In this document: one piece after another, positions 1-8,194 of the stretch
Layout of the letters: each line of letters begins with the position of its first letter
Position numbering within the stretch: position 1 is the first letter of the stretch
Assembly (NCBI GenBank): GCA_030533415.1
Contig: JAUNJE010000025.1
Span: 1 to 40,022, forward strand
Source of the DNA: Eubacteriales bacterium
GTDB lineage: Bacteria > Bacillota > Clostridia > Oscillospirales > Oscillospiraceae
Length of the DNA: 40,022 nucleotides
Direction of reading: 5' to 3'
Notes under the pieces: model-generated
The model's database searches: none
What the model was told of the DNA's origin: nothing
The model's input: the letters and a program-made list of their open reading frames with translations, nothing else
Made by a program: the position numbers and the translations under genes

Positions 1-2
1 CT

Positions 3-188
3 TACTTCGACTACGGCGGGATGGCTTTGGTAAAGTTGAATATACGGCAAAATCTACCATTGCTCGGATCATTGGGTAAGTATATGGAAAATAGCTGTCA
101 ATTGAAACCAATATACCTCAAATGGATTGATAATTCCTTTGTATTGAATGACCAGAATAACTGTCAACGGGTATGCAAAAAATCATGA
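3..188 (+). CDS. 3' end of an unidentified protein (5' partial)
   Basis: An open frame runs in from the window edge and stops at TGA 186-188, giving about 61 C-terminal residues that begin YFDYGGMALV and end RVCKKS. It is AT-richer than the later genes, lies on the same strand as the following glycosyltransferase and is separated from it by a gap with its own promoter. I do not recognise the family. Position suggests a member of the exopolysaccharide locus, but that is inference from context only. Confidence 0.4.
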   Translation, partial: YFDYGGMALVKLNIRQNLPLLGSLGKYMENSCQLKPIYLKWIDNSFVLNDQNNCQRVCKKS

Positions 189-269
189 ATCTGGAGGCCA
201 AATAATCTTTTGAAAGTGTAGATTTCCACATAATACCCCCACTGCGGGAGAATTCCATTGCCAAAGCAC

Positions 270-298
270 TTGCAAAACTCCTCTATGTCTGTTATTAT
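270..298 (+). promoter_or_regulatory. Candidate sigma-A promoter for the GT2/EpsG pair
   Basis: TTGCAA (270-275), 17-nt spacer, TATTAT (293-298). It lies about 45 nt before the glycosyltransferase start in an AT-rich gap (189-343) that shows nothing else. Confidence 0.45.
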
Positions 299-343
299 TA
301 TATAGTGTATCATCTAATTTGATACTCTAGCAAAAACTATGTT

Positions 344-1117
344 ATGGATGCGATGAAAATGAGCGAAATCCTTGTTTCGGTGATTATGCCGGCATACAAC
401 TGCACAAAGTATATTCGCCAGGCACTGGATTCCGCGCTGGTGCAGGATGTTCCTATGGAAATCCTCGTGATTAACGACCGCTCCAAAGACGATCTGGATA
501 GCGTCATGCTGGAATATAAGGAGTATCCCCAGATTCGGTATCTGAAAAATGAGAAGAACTTGGGCGTGGCCGAGACCCGGAACAAGGGCGTTGCCTTAGC
601 CAAAGGCGAGTATGTTGCGTTCCTCGATGCAGATGATGTTTGGGCGAAGGATAAGCTGAAAAAACAGCTGAAATTGATACGGGAAAAGGGAACTGTCATC
701 TGTTCAACAGCAAGAGAATTGATGACTATAGATGGAGAACTGACAGGGTATATTATCCCCGTAAAAACAGAATATAGCTACTTTGACCTTCGCCTGCAAA
801 ACCAAATCAACTGCTCTTCCGTCCTGATCAAAACAGAAGTGGCAAGGGAGTTCCCCATGCACCACGATGACAGCCATGAGGATTACCTCATGTGGCTGGA
901 AGTGTTAAAAAAATACCGCAATGGCTGTGCAGTCAATGAGCCGCTTCTGAAATACCGGGTTTCCAGCACAGGGAAATCCGGGCATAAATGGAATTCCGCG
1001 AAAATGACATTCCTGACCTACCGCTATATGGGATTCGGCCTGTTTCGGTCCATCATGTACTTTATCAGCTACGCACTCAATGGCATAAAAAAATATTTTT
1101 TCTGGTTTCTAAAATAA
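344..1117 (+). CDS. Glycosyltransferase family 2
   Basis: Likely transfers a sugar from a nucleotide-sugar donor to a growing exopolysaccharide on the cytoplasmic membrane face. The N-terminus has the GT2 opening VSVIMPAYN (about residues 11-19) and the metal/nucleotide-binding DADD at 95-98 (AFLDADDVW). At 257 residues it is a compact GT-A protein without a long membrane tail, though the last 30 residues are hydrophobic and basic. In-frame ATGs at 344, 353 and 359 are all possible. None has a strong ribosome site; 359 (MSEILVSV) best fits the usual family start. EpsG follows 19 nt after the stop, so the two are probably co-transcribed. Sugar specificity cannot be read from sequence. Confidence 0.88.
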   Translation: MDAMKMSEILVSVIMPAYNCTKYIRQALDSALVQDVPMEILVINDRSKDDLDSVMLEYKEYPQIRYLKNEKNLGVAETRNKGVALAKGEYVAFLDADDVWAKDKLKKQLKLIREKGTVICSTARELMTIDGELTGYIIPVKTEYSYFDLRLQNQINCSSVLIKTEVAREFPMHHDDSHEDYLMWLEVLKKYRNGCAVNEPLLKYRVSSTGKSGHKWNSAKMTFLTYRYMGFGLFRSIMYFISYALNGIKKYFFWFLK

Positions 1118-1136
1118 CCGATATAAAGGATTGCAA

Positions 1137-2255
1137 ATGAACGGTTTTTACTGGATTTATCTTGTCATGTTTGCGTTCCTGATTGCCTGGGACTTTGCCA
1201 AGAATCAGGAGCAACGGCGGTTGATTTACTATGGCGCCTGCTTCTTTTTGATTCTGATCTTCGTGGCGCAGGATTTCAGCGTCAGCATCGATATCGCGGA
1301 ATACATGCGCCAGTGGGCGGTCATCCCCACCCTTACGCTGCCCGAAATGCTGACCCATAAATTTGAGATCGGCTATGTTCTGCTATGCTGGGTGCTGGAG
1401 CGGGTATTTGCCAGCGACCGGGTTCTGCTGCTGGTTCTTTCCGTTATGATCATGGTGCCGTTTTGCCGTTCCTTTGAGAAGGAAACCGAAAATCCCATGA
1501 TCGCCCTGATGGCTTTCCTGGCCCTGGGCATGTATATGCACGCCATTATCTTCTGGCGGCAGCTGGTGGCCATGGCAATCCTGACCTTCTCCTACCGCTT
1601 TCTCCGGGAACGCAGATTTTGGCCCTTCCTGCTGACGGTGCTTGCCGCCATGACCTTCCACAAGGTTTCCGTGGTGTTTCTCGGGCTTTACATCGTTTAC
1701 AGGATTCCCATCAACAAATGGCTGCTTCTGGCCTGCGGCGTTTGCTCTGTGGTTCTGGGTATCTTCGGGAAGCCCATCATTGAATTTGGGATTGCCGTTA
1801 TCTATCCCCAGTATACAAATTTCCCCCGGCTGTCCATTGGCGGCGGAACGTTACTGGCGCTTCTGTGGGTCGTAACATTGCTGGCCTATTGGCTGTTGCA
1901 TGACCGGCTGAATGAGGACCGTGTGCGCCTGCCCTTCCTGATGATCCTGATTGCCGCAACCATTCAGCCCATTTGCTTTGCGTTTTATAATTGGCTCCGG
2001 GTCGTGCTGTTCTTCCGCATCGCCCTGGTTCCCATGAGTGCGCAGTTGTATGCTGCCCTGTTCCAGAGGAAAGAAGGGAATCGGGCGCTGGCCCTGCTGG
2101 AACGGTTTACCCCGAGACTTTACAGTGCGGTGCTTTCCGTGTACGACACAAGGTGGTTCCAGATTGCGGCCCAGATCATTATGTTTGCCGTGCTGTTCGT
2201 ATGGTATGTCAGCGAACTGGAAGAAGCGGTTTATATCATGGCACCAATCGTTTGA
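1137..2255 (+). CDS. EpsG family polysaccharide polymerase-like membrane protein
   Basis: A polytopic membrane protein of 372 residues with about nine or ten hydrophobic segments. The pattern is that of EpsG/Wzy-type proteins: a periplasm-facing charged loop after the second helix with SIDIAEYMRQW, then the conserved FEIGYVLLCW and FWRQLVAMAIL stretches. The family is thought to polymerise exopolysaccharide repeat units outside the membrane. A TTG at 1131 is in frame, but AAAGGA at 1125-1130 abuts it and sits 6 nt from ATG 1137, so 1137 is the start. The gene closes the exopolysaccharide segment and is followed by a strong hairpin. Confidence 0.85.
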   Translation: MNGFYWIYLVMFAFLIAWDFAKNQEQRRLIYYGACFFLILIFVAQDFSVSIDIAEYMRQWAVIPTLTLPEMLTHKFEIGYVLLCWVLERVFASDRVLLLVLSVMIMVPFCRSFEKETENPMIALMAFLALGMYMHAIIFWRQLVAMAILTFSYRFLRERRFWPFLLTVLAAMTFHKVSVVFLGLYIVYRIPINKWLLLACGVCSVVLGIFGKPIIEFGIAVIYPQYTNFPRLSIGGGTLLALLWVVTLLAYWLLHDRLNEDRVRLPFLMILIAATIQPICFAFYNWLRVVLFFRIALVPMSAQLYAALFQRKEGNRALALLERFTPRLYSAVLSVYDTRWFQIAAQIIMFAVLFVWYVSELEEAVYIMAPIV

Positions 2256-2267
2256 TTCAAAATTACA

Positions 2268-2315
2268 AAACCGTGAACGAATGCTGGAAATCCCAGTTCG
2301 TTCACGGTTTTTTTA
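2268..2315. terminator. Bidirectional intrinsic terminator
   Basis: A 14-bp perfect stem (2268-2281 with 2297-2310), a loop that can pair further, and T7 on the plus strand. The A-run before the left arm gives a weaker T-tract on the minus strand. It separates the convergent EpsG and MBL genes. Confidence 0.85.
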
Positions 2316-3110
2316 TCTTACATTTGACTGCAGGTACTGAATCTCCGCCCGGCCAAAGCAGGCATAGCGGGCAGGTTCCAGGGAAAAGGTCCGCTCGGCG
2401 TTGCTGTCACGGCCTACGATCTCTCCCCGCAATATTTTATCCACCAAATCGATCAGGTCCGCCAGTAAGCCAAGACTTAACGGGTTATATCCCGGAACAT
2501 GGCTGGACTGAAATTGCTGCATATTATGGCCGCCGAAAAAGCGCATCCGGCCGCCCCGCTCAACGAGCCATTTCATAAAGGCACACAATCCCTTATAGTA
2601 ATTCGAAAGCGGAACACTTCCGGGAGTATGCATCCATACGCCGTATCCGCTGCCGATGGCATCACCCGTGAACAGCAGATTTTGCTGCCTTGCCAGCACT
2701 GCAACGCTGCCCGGCGTATGGCCGGGCACCTGGCAGATTTCCAAAGTCTCGCCGCCCAAGTCGATCACATCATTGGTTCGAATATCCAACGTTCTATCCA
2801 GCTTCAAGTCTTTGCCCGCCATCATTCCCGTCAGGATCTCCCGGGACATGGCAAATTCCTCATGACACATGCATACGGATTCAAATTCATCCATATGGTA
2901 AAAATGGTCTGCATGCGCATGGGTTATCACCAGGACCAATGGCTTGTCCGTTAATTTTTCAACAATTGGCCGAATGTTTCCCCCAACCGTAATACCGGTA
3001 TCAATTACAGCCGCAAGGCGCTCTCCCTCGACGACATAAAAGGATGCTTGCCCCGCATCCAGAATATGGAATGCATGGGGTGCGATTTGCGTGATCATAA
3101 AATCTGACAT
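2313..3110 (-). CDS. MBL-fold metallo-hydrolase
   Basis: A 265-residue metallo-beta-lactamase-fold hydrolase, probably cytosolic (no signal peptide). The metal-binding HAHADH is at 64-69, followed by the single His in VPGHTPGS, the bridging Asp in LLFTGDAIG and the last His in FFGGHN, so the site is complete. This layout is shared by glyoxalase II-like and lactonase-like members; the substrate is not predictable. The frame is open further upstream to 3152, but AGGAGG lies 6 nt before the ATG at 3110 (MSDFMITQIA), so that start is preferred. It is last in a minus-strand run after the truncated enolase and M24 genes, which suggests a role in the same catabolic pathway. Confidence 0.88.
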   Translation of the reverse strand: MSDFMITQIAPHAFHILDAGQASFYVVEGERLAAVIDTGITVGGNIRPIVEKLTDKPLVLVITHAHADHFYHMDEFESVCMCHEEFAMSREILTGMMAGKDLKLDRTLDIRTNDVIDLGGETLEICQVPGHTPGSVAVLARQQNLLFTGDAIGSGYGVWMHTPGSVPLSNYYKGLCAFMKWLVERGGRMRFFGGHNMQQFQSSHVPGYNPLSLGLLADLIDLVDKILRGEIVGRDSNAERTFSLEPARYACFGRAEIQYLQSNVR

Positions 3111-3169
3111 AGGTTGCCTCCTGATGTTGCGGGTGGAGCAGAGCTGCTCCACCCACTTGTTGTATAGAA

Positions 3170-4180
3170 TCAGGCGCGGACAGAAGTCCCATCCGGCAGT
3201 CTGGCCCAGAGCCAGCGGTTCTCGTGATATGTGCAGGGATATTTCTTTGCCGCTTCCTCATCGATATCGATACCCAGGCCTGGCTTGTCATTGGGATACA
3301 GATAACCGTCACGGACTTCCGGACAGCCGGGGAACACTTCCTTTTCCTGCTCGGTAAAGCCGACAAATTCCTGAATGCCGAAATTGGAAGTCGCAAGATC
3401 CAAGTGCAAGTGTGCCGCAACACCGGCCGGAGTAATGTCATTGGGACCATGCCATGCAGTCCGGACGCCAAAGGGCTCACACAGCGCTGCGACCTTCCGG
3501 GCCGGTGTGATACCGCCGATCTGGCTGATGTGGATCCGAATAAAATCGATCATCCGTCCGGTGACCAGTCCCTCCCACTCCAGGGGGTTGTTGAACAGTT
3601 CCCCCATGGCAATCGGCGTCGCAGACTGACTGCGAACCATCTTAAACCAGCCGATCTGTTCAGGCGCCAGAATATCTTCCAGGAAGAAAAGCCGGTACTG
3701 CTCCATCTCCTTTGCAAAGCGGACGGCGTCGATGGGTGCCAGCCGTTCGTGGACATCATGCAGCAGTTCGATTTCAAAGCCCAAGCTGCTGCGCAGATGG
3801 TCAAACAGCTTATATGTATTTTTCATATACTGCTTGGGATCGAAGTACGCGCCAATAGGCGGATTTTCTGTCAGGTGAAACTGCTTTCCCGCACTTCCCA
3901 GCATGTTTCCGCCCATGGTCATATTGCCGCCGTATACGCCCTGTTGGCAGCGGACATAACGGTAACCCTGCTCCATATATTTTCGAACGTTATTCTCAAC
4001 TTCTTCCGGTGTGGCGCCATCTACATGACGGTACACCGCAGCACCCTGCCGGCATTTTCCGCCTAAAAGGTCATAGACCGGCATGTTGGCCAGCTTTCCC
4101 TTAATATCCCACAGCGCTTCATCCACACCGGAAATCGCGTTGTTCAGCACAGGGCCGTTTCTCCAGTACGAGCTGCCCAT
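3170..4180 (-). CDS. Mannonate/altronate dehydratase-like enolase, N-terminally truncated
   Basis: Matches the ManD/RspA branch of the enolase superfamily (sugar-acid dehydration via an Mg-stabilised enolate). The barrel is largely intact: metal ligands are D142 (HDVHERL, with H144), E168 (FLEDILAPE) and E194 (GELFNN), and H244 lies in WHGPND. The 336-residue frame starts at GSSYWRNGP, which in full-length members of about 400 residues lies some 75 residues in, so most of the N-terminal capping domain, which closes the active site, is absent. In the same frame the codons just upstream still read WQFL, the expected family sequence, then become unrelated. There is no ribosome site; the ATG overlaps the preceding stop as TGATG. 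Probably non-functional or a fragment. Confidence 0.8.
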   Translation of the reverse strand: MGSSYWRNGPVLNNAISGVDEALWDIKGKLANMPVYDLLGGKCRQGAAVYRHVDGATPEEVENNVRKYMEQGYRYVRCQQGVYGGNMTMGGNMLGSAGKQFHLTENPPIGAYFDPKQYMKNTYKLFDHLRSSLGFEIELLHDVHERLAPIDAVRFAKEMEQYRLFFLEDILAPEQIGWFKMVRSQSATPIAMGELFNNPLEWEGLVTGRMIDFIRIHISQIGGITPARKVAALCEPFGVRTAWHGPNDITPAGVAAHLHLDLATSNFGIQEFVGFTEQEKEVFPGCPEVRDGYLYPNDKPGLGIDIDEEAAKKYPCTYHENRWLWARLPDGTSVRA

Positions 4181-5166
4181 CAGAAATTGCCAAGTATGCC
4201 GATCTGCTCAAACCAGCTGCAAACCGCCGCATAGTAAGGCTTTGCCACGGTCTCCAAATAATCCCGTGCGTCCTCTGCGATATCCTCCTCGGAATAGGCA
4301 ACAAAGCCCCGGCGGTTGGTAAGGCCGCCCCGCAGGCCGATACTGACCTGGAACCGGTCTCCCAGCCGGATCTCGTTGGTCGTCGGGCTGACCATCCCCA
4401 GGTCAATGCGCTTGCCCGAAAGAACCTTCGGTGAACAAGCCGTTGGCAGGCCTCCGAACTGGAACAGGCGGGAAGCCTCCACCTCTGTCATCCCTGGCCG
4501 GAAATGCAAAAGCACATTCTGGGCAGACGCGGAAGCATACGCCGCGCCAAATTCCATTGCTGCAATCTCGTCGGCACCATTTCGGGTCCTCAGACCGTAA
4601 CGGGGATGAATGAACCAATCCGTCACGTTCAAAACAGCAGCATTTCCAGTGATCCCCCGCAGTGCGTCAACAATGAACGCAGGTGCGTCAAAAAGATACG
4701 CCGTACCGTAGACCGGATAGATCAGCTTCCAGCCAACGACGCCGATTTTGTGATGCTTCCCTATGCCAACAGAGCGGAACGATTCCTCCATGGAGACGAA
4801 TTGGTCCCTGGGCTGGTTCGGTAAAGACAGGGCCTGGCACAAAACCCCTTCTGCGGGAATGCGGCTGTTGTGGTACATCCCGTAGCATTCATTCCCCAAA
4901 AGCAGCCAGGCCCGCCCCTGGCTGTTGAGCACCAGAAGCGCTTCCTCAAACCTGGGATCGAAGCCCACCATATAATCAAAATTGCTGTAGTGCTCCCGGT
5001 CCGCATAGAACACCACATAATCAAAGCCATGCTCCCGCATCAATGCCAGAACGTTTTCCTTCCTGCGGCCATACACGGCATCAGAAACCACCGGTTCTTC
5101 CGTCGGCAGGGGCAGGAACGGCTCCTTTACATAGTCATACTGGATATCTGTATCGTAAATCATCAT
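4180..5166 (-). CDS. M24-family (Xaa-Pro peptidase/creatinase-like) protein, C-terminally truncated
   Basis: A 328-residue protein with a creatinase/prolidase-type N-terminal domain (about 1-165) and the first part of the pita-bread M24 domain (NGADEIAAMEFGAAYASASAQ, FRPGMTEVEASRLFQFGG). It ends abruptly at IGILGNF. Related proteins run to roughly 450 residues, and the lost part should hold the last metal ligands, so catalysis is doubtful. AGGAGA precedes two adjacent ATGs (5166 and 5163); the second has the better spacing of 7 nt. It is first in a minus-strand run and divergent from the AraC regulator, the likely regulator of the run. Intact homologues could act as amidohydrolases or peptidases. 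Confidence 0.75.
   Translation of the reverse strand: MMIYDTDIQYDYVKEPFLPLPTEEPVVSDAVYGRRKENVLALMREHGFDYVVFYADREHYSNFDYMVGFDPRFEEALLVLNSQGRAWLLLGNECYGMYHNSRIPAEGVLCQALSLPNQPRDQFVSMEESFRSVGIGKHHKIGVVGWKLIYPVYGTAYLFDAPAFIVDALRGITGNAAVLNVTDWFIHPRYGLRTRNGADEIAAMEFGAAYASASAQNVLLHFRPGMTEVEASRLFQFGGLPTACSPKVLSGKRIDLGMVSPTTNEIRLGDRFQVSIGLRGGLTNRRGFVAYSEEDIAEDARDYLETVAKPYYAAVCSWFEQIGILGNF
4188..4200 (-). other. Deletion junction between the M24 peptidase and enolase genes
   Basis: On the minus strand the M24 frame follows its family up to QIGI and then reads LGNF and stop. The overlapping enolase frame shows WQFLMGSSYW from the same bases. Both reading frames keep family-like sequence on one side only, so the breakpoint lies within a few bases here. 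The missing C-terminal third of the peptidase and N-terminal domain of the enolase are what an internal deletion would remove. The family comparison is from memory. Confidence 0.6.
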
Positions 5167-5215
5167 TTATCTCCTGTGATTTCATTGGGAAACAGCAAAG
5201 TGCATTATTAACCGC

Positions 5216-5244
5216 TTGCTTTTCACAATGAATTTTGTTATATT
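5216..5244 (+). promoter_or_regulatory. Candidate promoter for the AraC regulator
   Basis: TTGCTT (5216-5221), 17 nt, TATATT (5239-5244), giving a leader of about 95 nt. The 177-nt divergent gap must also hold the promoter of the M24/enolase/MBL run; no convincing minus-strand -35/-10 pair was found, which fits an activator-dependent promoter. Confidence 0.45.
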
Positions 5245-5343
5245 TTGCTTAAGCACTATCCAACAGGCCCTCCGAAACCAGTTTTCGCGTAGCTCGAATT
5301 TGTCACTTCAGCAGGCGCACAACAGAGAAAGTGAGCATATTCT

Positions 5344-6303
5344 ATGGACAACAATCAACAATACGCAACCGTACGCCTTCTGGATTGTCTGGATGTATCC
5401 TCCATCGAAGAAGAATCCTTCCCCGTTTTTGAAAATGAGAATTACGGAAAGGAATTCTGTCCGGAGCAGTTCTTCCGGACAAATATCGGCTGGAACATCT
5501 ATTATGCGGATGATCCCCAATTCCCCAACATCCACTTACATATGCACAACTTCATTGAAGTGATTTATTTCCCGGATACTGAGCTGGAATACCTGATTGA
5601 AAGTAAGATCTATCGCCTTAACGCAGGGGATATTCTCTTTATTCCCAATGGTTTCTTCCATAGGCCTTACAGCATTCCGGACAACGCGACCTATAGTCGG
5701 GTCGTTTTGTCCATGTCTTGTGAGTTTCTCAGCAGCATCAACTATTCCGGGTTGGATCTAAGCGGCTGTTTGAAAACCATTTCCGAAGAACAGCACTTCC
5801 TCCTGCCCTGTTTCAGCCCCGAGAACAAGTTCATCCGGTTGATTTTGCAGCAGATGGTTCTGGTTTCCCGTGATACCTATGTTGGAAATTCCTTCCTTCT
5901 GGAATCCTTTTGTGCACAGATCGTGCTGTATACGCTGCACTCTTCCCAATCGGCCTCTCTGCCAGACGGACGTACCAGCAAAAACCGGCTGATCCGCACG
6001 GCACTGGATTACATTTCGGAGCACATTTGCCAACCAGTCACGCTAGAATCCATTGCAAAAAGTTTATTTGTCAGTAAGTATCACCTGTCCCACGCTTTTA
6101 AGAAACACATGGGGTTGTCCATCCATCAGTACATTATTCTGAAGCGCGTCGAAATCGCGAAATCCCTGATTCAGGAGAACAAGCCGATGAATATCGTATG
6201 CCTAGAAAGTGGTTTTAATAATTACTCCAATTTTTTCAAGGCTTTCAAAAGCATAACAGGTGTTTCTCCTTCGGATTACGCCAACGAACTCACCCATTTG
6301 TAA
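5344..6303 (+). CDS. AraC-family transcriptional regulator
   Basis: A 319-residue regulator. The N-terminal half is a cupin-like ligand domain (LHMHNFIEVIYF, then DILFIPNGFFHRP at about 97-109). The C-terminal 100 residues are a two-HTH AraC domain (TLESIAKSLFVSKYHLSHAFKK, then the signature NYSNFFKAFKSITGVSPSDY). Such proteins sense small metabolites and activate adjacent catabolic genes. It is divergent from the M24 gene and convergent with the M81 gene, so it probably controls one or both. No strong ribosome site precedes the ATG; GAAAGTGAG lies about 10 nt upstream. The ligand is unknown; a sugar acid or peptide-derived compound would suit the neighbours. Confidence 0.9.
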   Translation: MDNNQQYATVRLLDCLDVSSIEEESFPVFENENYGKEFCPEQFFRTNIGWNIYYADDPQFPNIHLHMHNFIEVIYFPDTELEYLIESKIYRLNAGDILFIPNGFFHRPYSIPDNATYSRVVLSMSCEFLSSINYSGLDLSGCLKTISEEQHFLLPCFSPENKFIRLILQQMVLVSRDTYVGNSFLLESFCAQIVLYTLHSSQSASLPDGRTSKNRLIRTALDYISEHICQPVTLESIAKSLFVSKYHLSHAFKKHMGLSIHQYIILKRVEIAKSLIQENKPMNIVCLESGFNNYSNFFKAFKSITGVSPSDYANELTHL

Positions 6304-6315
6304 AAAACCGTTGCT

Positions 6316-7764
6316 TTACCAAAGCGTAACCTTTGGATCGTATGCAAAATTATCCTCAAAAGGATAGAGTGGCCGGCGCTGTTTCGTGTAATGGAAGTCC
6401 TTGATGGTCAGCATGGCGTTGCCCCGGGTCAAAGCAATATAACTGTCATCCTGAATCAGGCTCAGGCCGGGATACAAATATCCCAATTTCACGACAATAA
6501 TGTGATAATCCCGGTACGCGATTCCGAATTCAACAAAATCATCCTCATTTGTAAAGGAAACACGCTCGCTGTTGATTGCCGCATCGATGCCAGCGATAGA
6601 CAGAAGGACTCCCGTCGCTTTTCCATTGCTGTCCCGGTTGACACGCTTTACCAAGGCGTCCTTCAAAAGGACCGACGTACTGGAGGCATCGTGCTTTCCA
6701 CCAACGGAAACCGTGACCCTTCCGCCTGCACCGGCCTCTGCGCCGGCGTCTACCGCAGCCTCATCCCAAAGTCCGGCAATTAACGCCTTTTTCAGCCCCA
6801 AATCCAGGAACCGTTTCAGCATATATGCGTTATCGCCAACTGCGCCGGCCGTGACATTGTCCCCGGAATCACTGACAAAGACCACTTTCTTATCACTCTT
6901 AGCCGCCAAGTGGATGGCCTCCTCCGTATCCATGGAATTATCACTGAGGCGGAATTTATAACGGTCTTCCCAGATACGCTTTCCCAGGACCAGCACTTTA
7001 TCTTCAACCTGGGTGCGGTCTTTTGCCGTTCCGCAAACGACAATGCTGGACCCGTTGTGGGGGCAATCGATCCAAGACATGCCGGTAAAGTAAGAGGCCC
7101 GCCATACGCCGTCGATTTCCTGAATCTCGTCAAGCGTTTCCAGGATACATTTGATGTGAGGCATATCGGTAGTGGCCGCTTCCCCTGGCTGCAGCATGGG
7201 GACCTTGGCCTGAATGATCCAGGGCAGCACACCCTCGCTGACGGCACGGCACAGCAGCCGTGCTGCGGTGATAAGAGTCTGTTCGATGTCCACATGGGGC
7301 GCCGTACGGTAGCCGGTAATTAGATTTGCGCTACGTGTCAGGGTATATGTAATATTGCCATGGAAGTCTAAAGCCACGGAAATCGGCACATTGGGGCCGA
7401 CCCGTTCCCGGATGGCAGATACCAGGAATGCCTCACCGCTGCCGATAAACTCCACCTGCATGGAACCATGCAGATACAGCCATACACCGGCGATACTGCC
7501 ATCCAGCGGCACGGAATCGATCAGCTCTTCCGCAATTTTGCGGAAGCCCGCAATCGAAAGAACACCGCCCGCCACGCAGGTAGATTCCGCATACAAAGCG
7601 GGCAGAACAGAATATCCCGCATCCTGGATGGTCCGCACGACCTTCTGAAAATGGCTCCGTAATGCCTCCCCCCGCTTGATTTCAAAGTCCTCAAATCCCA
7701 CCTTTACAGGATTGGACGTATTGCTTTCCAGGTGAAAGCCACCCATGAATATTTTTTTCTCCAT
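6316..7764 (-). CDS. M81 family metallopeptidase (MlrC-like)
   Basis: A 482-residue protein with the MlrC N-terminal domain starting MGGFHLESNTSNP. Probable zinc ligands are D133 and H135 (ALDFHGN) and H157/D159 (APHVDIEQT). The C-terminal MlrC domain includes SDSGDNVTAGAVGDN (about 297-311) and a glycine-rich stretch near GGRVTVSVGG. Family members hydrolyse unusual amides or peptides; MlrC itself acts in microcystin breakdown, and gut homologues act on unknown substrates. Length is normal and no residue appears missing. AAAGGGG lies about 9 nt before the ATG. It converges on the AraC gene with only 12 nt between stops. Confidence 0.88.
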   Translation of the reverse strand: MEKKIFMGGFHLESNTSNPVKVGFEDFEIKRGEALRSHFQKVVRTIQDAGYSVLPALYAESTCVAGGVLSIAGFRKIAEELIDSVPLDGSIAGVWLYLHGSMQVEFIGSGEAFLVSAIRERVGPNVPISVALDFHGNITYTLTRSANLITGYRTAPHVDIEQTLITAARLLCRAVSEGVLPWIIQAKVPMLQPGEAATTDMPHIKCILETLDEIQEIDGVWRASYFTGMSWIDCPHNGSSIVVCGTAKDRTQVEDKVLVLGKRIWEDRYKFRLSDNSMDTEEAIHLAAKSDKKVVFVSDSGDNVTAGAVGDNAYMLKRFLDLGLKKALIAGLWDEAAVDAGAEAGAGGRVTVSVGGKHDASSTSVLLKDALVKRVNRDSNGKATGVLLSIAGIDAAINSERVSFTNEDDFVEFGIAYRDYHIIVVKLGYLYPGLSLIQDDSYIALTRGNAMLTIKDFHYTKQRRPLYPFEDNFAYDPKVTLW

Positions 7765-8124
7765 TGTTCTATTCCCCTTTCATACTGAGTGAATGATCAA
7801 AATTTTACTTTTGAGCATTCCTGTAAGTATTATACCTTACGGCAAGCCAATAATGGATTCCCTGAATTGTGCTTTCGATTTCATAAATTGCTTTTTGTAA
7901 CTAGCACCAATTACCTAGCACCGCATAATAAAACTCCACAAGCCCTCTCAACGGTAAAAGCCGGGCTGCAGTAAGTCCCGGCTTTTGCTATTCTTGGCCT
8001 GCCCACTTCATAGGAAGCAGTTTACAGCGCTTGCAAAAGGCTTATCCGCTTAGTCTATGCTGCTCAGAGGAAAGGATGAAAAACAACTTCATATTTTTGC
8101 CGATATTTTCTTTCCCTGTTCCTA
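7765..8124. other. Intergenic stretch before the recombinase
   Basis: AT-rich DNA upstream of both the M81 gene (minus) and the recombinase (plus). Apart from the hairpin at 7956-7986 I see no gene, repeat or RNA. Short open frames here lack protein-like composition. Confidence 0.5.
7956..7986. terminator. Hairpin, possible terminator
   Basis: A perfect 10-bp stem AAAAGCCGGG / CCCGGCTTTT with an 11-nt loop. On either strand the stem ends in TTTT. No gene ends directly before it, so it may be left from a lost gene or may insulate the recombinase. Confidence 0.5.
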
Positions 8125-8153
8125 TTGCATATTTCGTACATTTCATATATAAT
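8125..8153 (+). promoter_or_regulatory. Promoter of the serine recombinase
   Basis: TTGCAT (8125-8130), 17 nt, TATAAT (8148-8153), about 40 nt before the start codon. Confidence 0.7.
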
Positions 8154-8164
8154 ACATATAATCA

Positions 8165-8181
8165 TGATTTTACGAAAATCA
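8165..8181. promoter_or_regulatory. Palindrome between promoter and ribosome site of the recombinase
   Basis: TGATTTT-ACG-AAAATCA is a perfect 7-bp inverted repeat just after the predicted transcription start. Its last base is the first base of AAGGAG (8181-8186). It could be an operator or a small RNA hairpin that limits translation. Confidence 0.45.
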
Positions 8182-8194
8182 AGGAGACAAGCTT

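Noticed and set aside
7789-7974. A 61-codon plus-strand frame between the M81 and recombinase genes
   Set aside because: No ribosome site and no protein-like pattern; it runs into the hairpin at 7956.
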